A DNA stretch of 64,000 bases. Origin: Macrolepiota albuminosa (Eukaryota; Basidiomycota; Agaricomycetes; Agaricales; Agaricaceae). Shown here in pieces: positions 33,352-45,132 of this stretch (positions are counted from its first letter, which is position 1; each line of letters begins with the position of its first letter). Both the position numbers and the translations under genes were made by a program. Where the stretch lies: positions 1,426,001 through 1,490,000 of the forward strand of contig JAMWFC010000009.1 in NCBI GenBank assembly GCA_027475525.1, given 5' to 3'. Under the pieces are notes generated by a model. That model did no database searches, was not told where the DNA came from, and saw only the letters and a list, made by a program, of their open reading frames with translations.

Positions 33352-35528
33352 ATGATACTGCTCGGAGCGACCTTCCTCCCACCTCTCTTAGGTGGCTCAG
33401 TACGTAGAGTAATGACAATCGACCTTCTTGGATTTTCATCATTATTGCAGACTGCACACTTTGTCTACAGGTGGTTCGAACCCCGAGAGCTTTACTTACA
33501 TTTTATCCTCCTCGTGCTGGCACCTCTCGTACTCACCCCTTTCCTCATAGCTTCTTTCTCTCATGTTCTTCTCGCTGCATTATCGGCCTGGATATGCTAT
33601 CTCGCTTCATTGGTCGCCTGTACTGTTGCTTACCGCCTTTCTCCTATCCATCCACTTTATAAATACCCTGGACCGCTCCTCTGCAAGGTCACTAAACTGT
33701 ATTTCACTGGTGTGGTCTTCGGCGGCAAGCAGCATAAGTATTACAACCAGCTCCATCGACGTTACGGGGACATTGTGAGGATTGGTGCGTCTTGCGATTA
33801 CAGTAAAACAGAGCTCCAAGTCTCACGAGTCTTTCCACATGGACCAGGGCCGAATGAGCTATCATTTTCTTCACATGACTTCATTGGACCGGTATACGGC
33901 CCCAATGGAATGCCCAAGTCTGCTTGTGAGTTTCGCATGGTCATCTGACGTGTGGGTAACAACGTAATTGAATGCCCTAGTTTGGGACGGGCAAACCATC
34001 GATCCAGATCATAAGATTATGGTCGGAATTAGAAATCCTCAGGAGCACGCTAACCTCAGACGCGCATGGGCAAGGGGCTTCACATCAGAGGCACTGCGCG
34101 GGTATCAACCCATACTCAGTAAACGCGTTGATCAACTTTCCGACCATCTGGGGAAACGGACTGGTCAGACTGTTGATCTGTCAAAATGGATAACATGGTT
34201 CACGTAGGTTTTCTCGCCTCTAATCTTGATATCTCGTTTGTTATTTATTCAATCTCAATTGTAGTAACGATGTCATAAATGATATTGCGTGGGTTTTCCA
34301 CGCATAACAAGATCCATCTTTAACACTTGACGTTCCAGATTTGGAGATAACCTTGATGTAATGGTAAACGAAGGTTCTCAGGCGCATTTGGATGAACTTG
34401 ACGACGCGACGTCGTGCGTATGCTGTAGACATTATGTCGTCGCTTTCCAATCCTTATTCACTTGGGCGACGTTTACAGCTTTGGTGCAATTGTGTCCCAT
34501 CTACCATGGATCGGGCCATTTTTCAAAGCTATTCCTGCTGTAGAAAAGAAGTTGAAGAGTTATCAAAGTATCTGCTATGCACGTTTGAAAAGGAGACTTG
34601 AGGAAGGCTCGAAGTCCGGCACTCAGGACTTGATTCATTATTTAGTACGTTCCATCTCAGTTATAAATCATGCTATTGAATGCATATGCTGACATACATA
34701 CAATCCCCAAGACGGGTGGTGGGTCGGCAGATTCCCCGGCTCTTGGAATTACACAACTTGTCAACGACACTCCCATGCTAGTAGTTGCCGGGTCTGATAC
34801 CACCTCACTTACATTATGCACTCTTTTTTATTTCCTTCTTCGCAACCCTGTCATTTATTCTCGACTCCAAGCTGAACTCGACCGTTCCAATCTTGCGTCC
34901 GACGACTCGTCGGGATTGGCGCAATTGGAATACCTAAACGCTGTGATGTAAGTGAATCGTGGTGTTATCTACACTGCTCATTGGTCTTTAGAAACGAAGC
35001 GCTTCGTATCATCCCTCCTGTTTTGAGTGGATCATCCCGCGCTCCTTTGATTGGGAGCGGGGGTTGCATGATAGGTCCTTAGTCCGTACCTCCTCTCCTT
35101 GTTTTTTCTTTTTGTCCTTTACCATCTTATACAGCTTCTTACCCGAAGGGACTACAGTTACTATTCATACTTATACTTTGCATCGGGATCCGCGAAATTT
35201 CTTCCTCCCCGACGACTTTATCCCCGAACGCTGGCTCGCGGAAGAGAAACAACTCGTACTTGAGCCAAACCGCTTCAAGAACCGTGACGTCGTGATCCAT
35301 AATAAGAATGCTTTCATTCCATTCTCCTATGGTCCGGCCGACTGTATTGGCAAACGTTTTGCCTGGCAAGAGCTACGGGCCGTCACTGTTGCCATCCTAC
35401 AGCGCTTTACCTTGAAATTCGACCCGAGATATGACCAAGCTAGCTGGGAACGTGACATGCGTGATTACTTCATAACTCGGAAGCCCCCTTTATACGTTAT
35501 TTTTACACCACGACTGGCTTCCATTTGA
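33352..35528 (+). CDS. Cytochrome P450 monooxygenase
   Basis: Nine exons with preserved phase: 33352-33784, 33848-33925, 33981-34203, 34265-34288, 34339-34413, 34479-34644, 34712-34947, 34992-35081 and 35135-35528, giving about 572 aa. The N-terminus has several hydrophobic helices, then a proline hinge (YPGPLL). The I-helix is AGSDTTS, the ExxR motif is NEALR, PERW is FIPERW, and the haem loop [14 protein letters not shown] carries the ligand cysteine. It fits the large agaricomycete P450 families that hydroxylate hydrophobic metabolites or xenobiotics at the ER. The substrate cannot be told. The start of exon 7 may instead be 34728. Confidence 0.92.
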
Positions 35529-35529
35529 A

Positions 35530-36210
35530 AGGAATGGTAGTAGTTTTAAGTACATGTAGAAATGCGATGGCGAGCGTAACATGTTCAATCTATCGAGCTC
35601 GTGCAGTGTAAGACGACGAGGTTTCCGACGCCATTGCTCGGAGACACATATGGGAATGAAACAATTAAACAAGCTCAAGGGAGGACGACGACGAGGTGAA
35701 TGTTATGTTATCCTAATCGTAATCTAATTTCCCATCCTGATCTAGATATTGCCGCTTGCAACGGCCGTTTATCGGGCGTGCCCCTGACGCCACACCATCA
35801 ATTGACACCCTGCATATTCACGAAATTTTGTTTGTTTCTATGCTCAAGCGTGCCCGCTCAGTGGTGTTGTGACATCGATGTCGGATATAGTTGACCCAAG
35901 CAAATCAATTCTAGCATTACATCGCTGTCGATGAACACACGGAGCGATAATCTGCGCACCTGCGGAACAGTTATTTTTGTAGTCGTAGTGATTGACAAAG
36001 ACGCGAGTGACTCGTGCACTTGGGGGATGTATACCGGTTCCTCTAGTTAGCGGGCGCAATATATTCTCAAGCATGCCAATACTTCATCTATCATCGATCT
36101 GGTTGCGAACCCCTGAAACTTGAAAATTCGAGAACAAATGCTTTGGAGTGTGGTTAAACGTTTCTTGTCAAGATGGTGTTACATTCGGATCATAGCAAGT
36201 ATCTATCGAA
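35530..36210. other. Intergenic stretch between convergent genes
   Basis: The P450 and the Hsp12-like gene converge here. Nothing else recognised. Confidence 0.5.
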
Positions 36211-36214
36211 ATGA

Positions 36215-36642
36215 CTAGTTGTTATTCTGACCGAGTCCAACAGCATTCTTTGCCTTGTTCATGAGAGACTCCTGGATAAAAAACTGCTAAGTGATTCAAT
36301 ATACACCCTGAACGCTGGCAAATACATCGTTCTGGTTAGAGTTCCCACTGACAGAGTCGCCGATCTTCTGCGAGGTGGACTTCTGGCTCTGAAATAACAC
36401 ATGTTAAGTATATACCCTCAGAAAGATATTAAAATAAATTAACGTTGGGCTGGGCCGAAGATGCGAGAGAGTCCATGTTGCCTTTGATGCTGTCACTAGC
36501 CTTTTCCATGAAACCCTTCTCCGAGTCCGGCTAAACGACGACGAAAGTCGTACTCAAGCGGTCGAGACAACGAAGTTGGTCAACGCACCTTCACAGCGGA
36601 ACCGACTTTGTCGGTGAAGGACTGACGAGCGTTATCGGACAT
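36215..36642 (-). CDS. Hsp12/Wh11-family small heat-shock (stress) protein
   Basis: Exons 36642-36589, 36530-36444, 36388-36326 and 36271-36215 give 86 aa. The sequence opens MSDNARQSFTDKVGSAVK and ends ESLMNKAKNAVGLGQNNN, both hallmarks of the Hsp12/Hsp9 family. It is small, polar and cysteine-free, with amphipathic helices that form on membranes. In yeasts this family stabilises the plasma membrane under heat, osmotic and stationary-phase stress. The upstream region has a TATA box (minus strand, about 36735-36743) and heat-shock-element-like GAA/TTC blocks (36833-36856), consistent with stress induction. Confidence 0.92.
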
Positions 36643-36832
36643 ATTTGAGTTCAAGAGATTATAAGACTGCTGTTGTTGAACGATTTAAGAGGTAGCGAAG
36701 GCTAAAGTATCGGTCAGAGGATTTATTGGCTTTATATACTGCTGGGAATCCTCGGTGCCGGTCTGCAGTGTCTCACCACTCCAAAAAATATTGACGTAAT
36801 TAATGACGCGTTGAGCGTGATATCTACGCCGA

Positions 36833-36856
36833 GAAACTTCTTCGATTCTGTAGAAG
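36833..36856 (-). promoter_or_regulatory. Heat-shock-element-like array upstream of the Hsp12-like gene
   Basis: Alternating GAA and TTC triplets (gaaacttctt...tgtagaag) about 200 bp upstream of the start codon. The spacing is close to the nGAAnnTTCn pattern but imperfect. Confidence 0.45.
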
Positions 36857-36899
36857 AGCTTAGGCCTGTCTGCGCAATTCACCTACCCCGTTGGATCAG

Positions 36900-37610
36900 G
36901 AAGCGACAATCTTCTATGTGGACATTGTGCAGGACGACATCTTGTCGTCCAAAACGAGACATGCGTATGAAAAGATCGCCCCCATGATTACTTTCACACA
37001 AGGTTGTTTCAAGTCACACGCGCAGCAATGAATTATTATGCTTATCGTTTAACCATTATGAGCGCACTATCGATCCCAACACTGCTTTGTCAGGCGGGAT
37101 CGAAACTTTATGCATGATTGCTGTGAACGATCCACGCTTCTCCGCATGACATCCCCAACGAAAAGCAACAAACTTTCGAGGTCACAAGGACCATGATTTT
37201 AGCAGAGCTGCTAATTAGTACATTCAAGGCATTTATAAGACTGTTCAACAGACATATTGAGAAGTACAGATTGCTGCCGTGTCTGTCAGGATCCGCGACA
37301 CTGGGGAAGATCAGCTCAGAAGCATGAAACATCAGGTCACCAGGAAGAGCTTGTATTCAGACTCGGAACTGGAAATTGGAATCGTCATGTGGACTTCGCT
37401 GATCCAGCATATCACTCATATTAGTGTGGCCGATTACCTCAGCGAGGTTGATGTTCATGACAACGGCGAATCTATTCTGGATAAACTGGAAGTACAGACT
37501 TAATTCGGCATAGGACTTTCCAAGAAATGACAACCCGATGCGCCGGGTTTTGGCAGTATCGGCGTAGGGTGGATAGTAGCAAGGCATCGAGCTTGTGTCG
37601 CACTTGTGGG
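36900..37610. other. Intergenic stretch, nothing recognised
   Basis: Small open frames occur on both strands, but none resembles a known protein and no splice pattern links them. Confidence 0.5.
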
Positions 37611-37619
37611 TATCAAAGA

Positions 37620-38561
37620 CTATTTTGAAGAAAACGTAACTTCGAAAGTCTTTCTGAAGATGTCGAAATTGAGTTGTCCAGTCGGACTTCTACTACGGAT
37701 AGCAAAGATGATCTGGCGGAACCAACCGCGAAACTCATTCTCCTTGAGGATATCCCTCATTTCCCTGGCCACAAGGACTGGTGGGCACCGATATACACCA
37801 CATCCGAATGCACCTGAAAAGCGCATGAATGCAACCTTGACGACTAGCCAACTCACACATAGACGTACCGAGGACAAGATACCGTTTGTCGTGATGCCGC
37901 GCTATGCGATAAATCAGTCTTATCTTCTTTCTGAGGTCTTCTAGAATGGAGGGATCCTTGAAAGTGGTTTGATCCTCTGTCAGGGGACAGCGACAAGGAG
38001 CAGAGACCGTGATTACGGACACCACACGACGATCATCAGGTGGTAAATCTGCACAGTCATGATCGAGATCATCCTTGAATATGACCACGCCTGGAGAGAA
38101 GATGCCCGCATGAGATCCTGGGCCCGTGTTGGGCCACGGGTAATATTCTGGCTTGAGCGTGACATAGAGGGTCGAAGAATAACAGAGCGACTCTTCCTTT
38201 AGAATAATGAGCTGCTGTGGAAGATCAAATCGACGTTGAGAAGGAACCATACCTGAGTCTTTGTGAGAATATCAATCCATCCGCCTGCGGGGGACTCGTC
38301 ACTTGCTAGGTTTAACACGGCCACTTTTCCGAGTGCATCCACGTTTTGTTGCATGACCTTTCGAGCAGCAACGAAGGAATCTGAGTTTATTACTATGACT
38401 TCTGGGTTCTGAAAATTTGGACACAAGGACCCATGCAAAGCAGATAGATGATCTAGATTGAGAAATACTGAGTCAAGAGAAGCGCCTTCTGTCGCATGAT
38501 CGTGAATCATCGCTTTGGAGCGCGAGATAGTGTCCTTCGCAATTGCCCTCCGTCTTTGCAT
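37620..38561 (-). CDS. Microbial-type PARG catalytic-domain protein (DUF2263/TIGR02452 family)
   Basis: Exons 38561-38253, 38214-37869 and 37813-37620 give 282 aa. The fold landmarks are INSDSFVAARKVM, VAVLNLASDESPAGGW, the EESLCYSSTLY segment, IFSPGVVIFKDD, VVSVITVSAPC, YLVLGAFGCGVYR and GWFRQIIFAI, matching the family throughout. Members are macrodomain-like enzymes predicted to remove poly(ADP-ribose). The catalytic loop is odd. The usual glycine triplet is AGGW, the loop to the catalytic glutamates is several residues longer than usual, and the expected Gln before the Glu pair is Lys (KEES). The loop spans a very short 38-nt intron, so mis-splicing on my part is possible. Confidence 0.85.
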
Positions 38562-38569
38562 AGATGTTT

Positions 38570-39020
38570 TTTTTTACTGTAGCGAGATGTCAAGCTTGCG
38601 AAGTGTCGACCAACTGGATTTAGCTCCCCGACTCTCCTACGTAGGTAAGGCAAAGGGTTCTCACAAGGTCGAACGCCTCGAGTTTCCGTCAAATTTGCGA
38701 TAGATCATGTGACGTTCTAGAATTTGTCGGAAAAATGTTGGAAGCCCGATCAGACCAAATTAGCCCTTATCAGGTTACTTTAGACAAGTCCTGATTAGAC
38801 AAGCGTCGGGGGAGAGTCGATTGGTCTTACAGTCGAGGACAAGCAAACCCTACAAATGGGTTTCTGAGAGGTCTAGTCGGCAGATTCCCAAGATCTTAGT
38901 GACTCTGAGCTCAGATTAGCAAAAAATGCAAAAAAACACTTGTCCGAAATTTTTCCCGCTACTTTTTGAGGTAGCCAATTTTTTTGGCCCAATTTACAAG
39001 AATATATGTGCATAAGAGAG
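38570..39020. other. Intergenic stretch, nothing recognised
   Basis: No gene or repeat identified between the PARG-like gene and the transposase relic. Confidence 0.5.
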
Positions 39021-39022
39021 CC

Positions 39023-39590
39023 TCAAGATGCAAAATTGCAGACTGAGATACTGCTCGATGACCCTTCTGTTTGTGAACTGCCCATGCCACCGCCTTTCCC
39101 TTCAAGCCCAGACGATAAGCGCTCATAAATCACCAAGTTTGGTTTTATGAATTTCTTGATGACATCTGTGGGACATGCATCAAGTGCTTCGAACGCAGCT
39201 GTCTTTGCATCTTCAAACATTTTTTTAGGCTTCTCACTGTACCTGTACTTTGCCCATCTCCAATACTGAAGGATTGAGTATTGAGAGGATGATATGAAAG
39301 TAAATTAAAGACTCACCATCTCAATGGGATTCAGCTCACAATGAAACTTGGGAAGAAAAATACATTCATGTCCAGCATTTTTTATCACCATCTTGAGCCT
39401 TGACACTTGATTTGCAAAATCATCCTGCTTGCTGAGTAAATGTGCCATACAGCATTTGTCATTAGTCCATGGGCAAACTAGTGAGCATTTTGCACACATT
39501 CCAGTCACATTGAATCCACACTCATGCAAAGTTTGTTCAAGACCTTTTGCTTTTCCATCTTTGGGTCATTGATTGAAACTTTTCACAGTG
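39023..39590 (-). pseudogene. DDE endonuclease (Tc1/mariner-like) transposase relic
   Basis: Two joined parts across an intron read CCMAHLLSKQDDFANQ, GHECIFLPKFHCELNPIE (with the last catalytic Glu), then YWRWAKYRYSEKPKKMFEDA and ACPTDVIKKFI. This is the C-terminal half of the basidiomycete DDE-superfamily endonuclease found in Tc1/mariner-like elements. The upstream part, with the first Asp residues, is missing or unrecognisable. The right flank is AT-rich. Confidence 0.75.
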
Positions 39591-39652
39591 CTTGACACAT
39601 GGATTATTCATTGAAATGATTGTGTCACACTGTTTCCATTGTCTTTGTAGCA

Positions 39653-39806
39653 TAGTCCACTATGTGGTGTTGGCCACATAGCTTTTACTTACTTTAGTAG
39701 TCAATATTATATTATATTTATTATAATATTAGTCCACTATGTGGTGTTGGCCACATAGCTTTTACTTACTTTAGTAGTCAATATTATATTATATTTATTA
39801 TAATAT
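39653..39806. repeat. Perfect 77-bp tandem duplication
   Basis: 39653-39729 is repeated as 39730-39806, in AT-rich non-coding DNA. Confidence 0.93.
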
Positions 39807-39809
39807 AAT

Positions 39810-40540
39810 ATTATTATTTACATATTATAAATAGTTTACACTTACTGCTTACTAAGCAGCTTATTTTTCGTTGTACACTACATAGTCAATAGACTGGTCT
39901 GGTCTGATTCTGTATTGTATGAACTAAGCTCTCACAAAAGCTGTAACTTTGTTACATTTTTTTGAATCTGCTAGCTAGAATCTATTGCCTAGCATCCAAC
40001 GTCAGTCGCTGAGTTCATTGACAGAACTCTAACAGCTTCTTGAGCTTCTTGCACAGCCACACCATGCAAATTTCAAACAGGGGAAAGATGAGTAACCCTA
40101 TACCTGCAGTCTCTACTGATGGTGGGTGGAATGCCTACAAGCTACAGAGAGACCTGGCAGACACTCAGAACGTGCAAGTGTCCAATGTGAGTCAATTAAG
40201 ACCCAAGGCTTGAGATTGAGGTCGGAGCACTGACCTGCCCAGGAATGAAAGCAAGGCCTGGAGAGCTGAGAGCTTGCAACATGATGGCCAGCAACAGCCA
40301 CGGGACAAGATGCCAGGAGGATTGACTTTTCCAGTTACGCAGCTGTCAGGAGGATTTTGACGGTCCAGCTGGCTAGCTTCCAAAGGGCCCTCTGATGAGG
40401 TTAGACAGTTGACAGATACTCAGGGCATCTTAGGAGACACCAAGTCATTGGTACAGACTGGGGGACCTATGCTCTTAAGCTAGAGTAGTGGTGCCAGGTG
40501 GGCTATGGCAGGCTCAATGCCCACCAGGATAGCATAAGCC
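39810..40540. other. Gene-free repeat debris
   Basis: AT-rich at the left, then G-rich sequence with no clear frame. A ccaggaggattgac-like phrase repeats near 40312 and 40350. Confidence 0.4.
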
Positions 40541-41506
40541 CGTATAGAGGAGATACCAGAGGAGGATGCGACTCTGGAAGTAGGCAGCACAGAAAATCAT
40601 TTCCTGTGCACACCAGCAGTGGAGGAAGTCCAGGAGATTGCAGATCTCCTGGAGGAGGTGATTGAGTTGTCTAGCAATAATAATGCTGGAGCAGAGGAGC
40701 AGCGGTTGAAAACCATGTACACTATGTGCTTGCGGATGTTCTGGGATCTACACCCAGAGGTGATGAAATACACCACCCAGGTGTGACTTGAGTGTTATGC
40801 TTCTGCACATATAGTAGCACTTAGGCAACAAGGGCATGAGATGCCCACTGTATTCAGTACTAAGTATACTGATTTAATGGTGAGAGTTCTCACTATAGAA
40901 CTTCAGATGTATTTGCAGCATAAGGCCACAAGACAATCAGAGGTGTTGACCCTCTGGAGCCACATGTCTGAGGAATGCTCAGCATGTTGTAATCAAGATG
41001 TTGGAGTCGAGCTAGTGGAAGCACTAGCATGGGTGCAGGAAGTGCCCAAAGTAAAATCAGTGAGTACCTTTTATACTCTAGCAGGACAAGGGTGGTGTGA
41101 GGAGCCCCTACATATGCGTAACTGAGACCTTAGGACAGAGATGTCAGGCCCAGATGGACATGATAGCACTTTGTTTAAGGTGGAGAGTGAGGCATCTTTG
41201 ATGCCGCACATGTCAATGGCAGAAATGTTGAGTGGCAGAGTTGCATATCAATGTATGTGCAATGGAAATCTTAGGACTAAGGGACAGTCCCTTATTGACA
41301 ATCAGGGCATTGTATTTGAGGGTACTAAGCCTATTAACAAGATGCATCATCAATTCATAATGCAGGGCCAGGAGAATCAAGCTTTTCCAGAACGCAACAA
41401 TCATAATCGAGATGGTGCCATCAAATGTGATGCCCCTGGTAGAGGCCAGGATGAATGCCCTAGATCAATTCCCCAAGATGAGGGCAATTATGCCCACAGT
41501 TGAGGA
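40540..41506 (+). pseudogene. Unidentified transposon-like protein, two in-frame TGA stops
   Basis: A long open stretch (TLEVGSTENHFLCTPAVEEV, CLRMFWDLHPEVMKYTTQV, FSTKYTDLMVRVLTIELQ, LWSHMSEECSACC) is interrupted only by TGA at 40784, continues through a probable 22-nt or longer intron near 41060, and meets another TGA at 41123. It resembles no family I can name. Acidic character and position between transposon relics suggest a mobile-element polyprotein. The downstream part changes frame near 41450. Confidence 0.4.
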
Positions 41507-43550
41507 GGCTCAGGACATCTGCCACAGGGTGGACGAGGGAAATCACTTCTCCAAGCTGCTGATGTAGCGACTAGATTTCCAGGCCAGCAGGAGGCCATTC
41601 AGATGCATTGTAAAGCCATGCACAATTGCCTTCATCAAGTAGTCAATGATGCCTTGAGAGTACAAAGCGTTCACTTATGCATATTTGAGTGATTCATTAT
41701 CATCGTCAAGCACATCATTCCCAGCCACGTAACTTGACACCATATTTTCAACACAGCTTCAAAAATCGTTGTAAGTCTTCATTTACACTTCAAGTTTACT
41801 TCAAACTCATTTTATTACAAGTGCACGTATATTACAACACAAAATGATAATGACACATCAATAGATAGTATTACTTTCGTAGATAAGTTAATTTTTATTT
41901 TCATAATTACAATACGCTATATGTTTTTTTTAAACAGATTTTATTTTATTTTATTTATTTTATTATATAATAATATAATATATATTACGTATATCGTACC
42001 ACTTAATGTATATATTATATCATATCATTTATCATTATTATATCTATACATGCATAAATTACTGTACAACTATATATAATAATAATGAAGTAATAAAGAA
42101 AATAAAGAGCGAAGAGAAGAATACATACATACAATAAATAAAACTAATAAAATACAAGTAATAAAAAGTAAGAAAAGAAAAAGAAACATGTAAGAGTCAG
42201 GGACCAGCGCACATGTGCACAGCTACGATACATAACTTTATATCATCAATTGGTTTGTTTCCTCATCCATTTTCTACTGCTTATTTAAACTGAGATCTTG
42301 ACCCTGAAGACCTTGAGTACAGTGCCCAGAACTTAGGACGTACATGGATAACCTTCACTACATCATGGTTGATGCCCAATAATTATCATCATTCTATCCA
42401 AGTTCTTTGACATTGTACTCCTTTTTTTGGAGAACACCGAATATGGTCCTAAAGGCAGAGAATGTTTCTTCTACATATGACATGTACATTGCTATACCGG
42501 GCATGTATTTGTAATAGTAGTAGTTCAAATTATATGCAACTTGAGAGCTCAGACAGGCGCTGTCTTTGACCCCCCTTATCACTGTTGATTGATCTTTACT
42601 GCATCTTATCAGGCCACAGAACAGAAGGATTACCTGCCATACAAGCATTATACCTCGCGATATACGAAACTTTATGACTCACATCTAATAGCCACCGCAA
42701 TTGCTTTTTACTTTTACTTACAGTACCATTATATTCAGCCATGCCATTCGTTGGGTATATACAAGGTGAAGGCTGTTTTTGAGAAGCCAGGCCTGTTGTT
42801 GAGTGTCTCTGTCTCTGGGAACTACTATATAAGAAAATTAATAGAAACTTCTAGAACATTCTAGAGTGTCACATGATCTGCAGTAAACCTGTGAGGAACT
42901 GAGACGTTCGAGCATGTTAAAGAACCCTTTCTCTTACTTACATAAGAGAGTCGGGGATACTATTGTATGTTTTACTCTTATTTTTGTTTTTCAAATTCTC
43001 TTTATATTGATTACTTATCACCATTTAAAATGCTCTCCACAGAGCTCCAAATGTCTTACCATTTTGTGTAGTTAAAAGACCCTAGATTCCTGGAGTCGAA
43101 ACCATCTTCGTTTCTTGACTCCAGGTGACGATTACATTACATTTAATATATTACTTATACTAACATAAAAACCATCTTCGTTTCTTGACTCCAGATTATA
43201 TTAAATATACGTTATTGCGAAATGCTGCAACAGCATTCTGGATTGGTATCAACGATATTGTTAGTCGTTTCTGTATTTTTCTCCAAGCTTTCTAGTCTAT
43301 CTAAATCACACAGGGGAACTCTTTCGGCTGGGTACACTAGATTATAAACTCAAAATCCTTTGATTAATACAGGGAAACTCTTTTGGCTGGGTACCCTAGA
43401 TTGTAAACCCAAGACCCTCTCCAAACTTATTGATTGTCAGACTAATATTACTGGGCATGAGTTCACATTCTATACAAAGATTCTGGCTTGTTTGGAAAGT
43501 CAGGTATGCCGGTTCGCATTTTTAACGAAATTTGTCAAGTCTCATCTCGA
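41507..43550. other. AT-rich stretch without genes
   Basis: It contains long AT runs (about 41930-42060) and a direct repeat of accatcttcgtttcttgac (43104 and 43171). A diverged repeat of an actctt(t/c)ggctgggtac phrase lies near 43320 and 43377. No confident coding sequence, though upstream exons of the esterase fragment could hide near 43360-43510. Confidence 0.5.
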
Positions 43551-43555
43551 AGCTT

Positions 43556-44028
43556 GAAATTCTCTATGAAGGAGGCGTACACTCCTTTCTCTTTCTAAAC
43601 GTACCACCCACTGACCATGCTCCTCTCTTCCTACAGCAAGGCTCCAAAGTCGTCAAGCGCCTCCACTCTCTGATTGCAAATTACAATGCACAGCTTGTCA
43701 CCATCATCGAGAATTTCACGTCCAAGCATAAGGACCTTGACCAGGTGACAGTCTTTGACACACATCCGATCTTTAACGCCCTGCTCGATAATGCTAACAT
43801 TCTGGGCTTTGTAAACGTTACTGGATGGTGCGAAGCATATCAAAATGGAATGCTGGAAAAGAATACACAGATCAGGCCTTGCACTCCCATTTCCAGCTAC
43901 TTGTAAGAATAGACCCTTTCCTGACTTATATGAGATACTGACTCCATTTGCACCTATAAAGCTGGCTGAACTTTTTGCCTCCTTTGTTCACTGTTCATGA
44001 GTCAGTGTTGCTTTTTTCTTGTTTGTGA
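43556..44028 (+). pseudogene. Partial GDSL/SGNH esterase (CE16-like), C-terminal half
   Basis: Two exons, to 43902 and from 43962, read LYEGGVHSFLFLNVPPTDHAP, VTVFDTHPIFNALLDN, FVNVTGW and YFWLNFLPPLFTVHESVL. This is the C-terminal half of fungal CE16-type acetylesterases, with the final catalytic-site His kept in TVHE; the usual Asp before it is lost. The N-terminal half with the GDSL serine is not recognisable upstream, so this is likely a fragment. Confidence 0.7.
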
Positions 44029-44029
44029 A

Positions 44030-44517
44030 GCATATAAGAGTGATGGTGTATTGTCAGTGTTGTTGCCCGTGTCATCTTGACCACCCTCAGTGCCTGATGG
44101 ACAACAGATGACACTGAAAAAATTTTCAGTCAAGTATAGCATGAGATGTTGTCGAATTACGTCTTTTACTTGGGAACCTTTGACATACAACAGATACCCT
44201 TGCGACTTAATAGACAGGTGAAACTTCTGAGTCACTTTAGTTAAAGATGAATCATTGTATTCCCTGCCATCACCCAAAGGAAATCACACCTTCTCACTCT
44301 ATATTATTCATGCTATCGCCCGAAACATTTGTCATTTCTTCTCATCTTTATCTCTTTCACAGCCATTTTTTCACCGCTGGCACAACGGTAAGTGCTTTTT
44401 GATGGACCTTGAGGCCCATTTTTGTGCAATTAGGAATCGGCCTTTGTGCTTCACCACACATCGATACTGCATCTACGATTCGATCGGGAGCAGTCGATAT
44501 CAGTCAGTGTCAGTCGA
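44030..44517. other. Gene-free stretch before tandem repeats
   Basis: Nothing recognised. Small open frames only. Confidence 0.4.
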
Positions 44518-44930
44518 AACCTCTGTTACAGAGGTTTTTTTATAGAAGTATGGAGACCGTATTTGAGTTTTGTTCATATGTCATTCACTAGAAAACATTG
44601 TATTTTGGAGACCGTATTCTATATATCATATTCGCCAGAAATATGAGGTGTGAACCTCTGTTACAGAGGTTTTTTTTATGGAAGTATGGAGACTGTATTC
44701 GAGTTTTGTTCATATGTCATTCACTAGAAAACATTGTATTTTGGAGACCGTATTCTATATATTACATTCACCAGAAATATGAGTTGTGAACCTCTGTTAC
44801 GGGTTTTTTTTATGGAAGTATGGAGACCATATTCGAGTTTTGTTCATATGTCATTCACCAAAAAATATTTCACCAAAAAACATTGTATTTTAGAGACCGC
44901 ATTCTATATATGACATTCGCCAAAAACATT
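44518..44930. repeat. Minisatellite, three units of about 135 bp
   Basis: Units start with aacctctgttac at 44518, 44653 and 44789. Each opens with a near-palindrome ACCTCTGTTACAGAGGT followed by a T run (the third is shortened) and contains a ggagaccgtattc phrase twice. It sits just beyond the 3' end of the KDZ-region gene. Confidence 0.85.
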
Positions 44931-45132
44931 GTATTTGCAAGATGATATGGTAACACATGTCCAAATGTCCAAGGTATGATTATAGATATTGAGAGCCCCA
45001 CTTGTATCGTCAACCCTCCATGTTGGCATCTGGGTTGGTGCCCGACTGCTCAGTGGAAGCCTGCTTGACGGGGACTTGCTCAATGGGGACTTACTCAACA
45101 GGGACTGGCTGGAGGGACCTGCTCTCATATTG

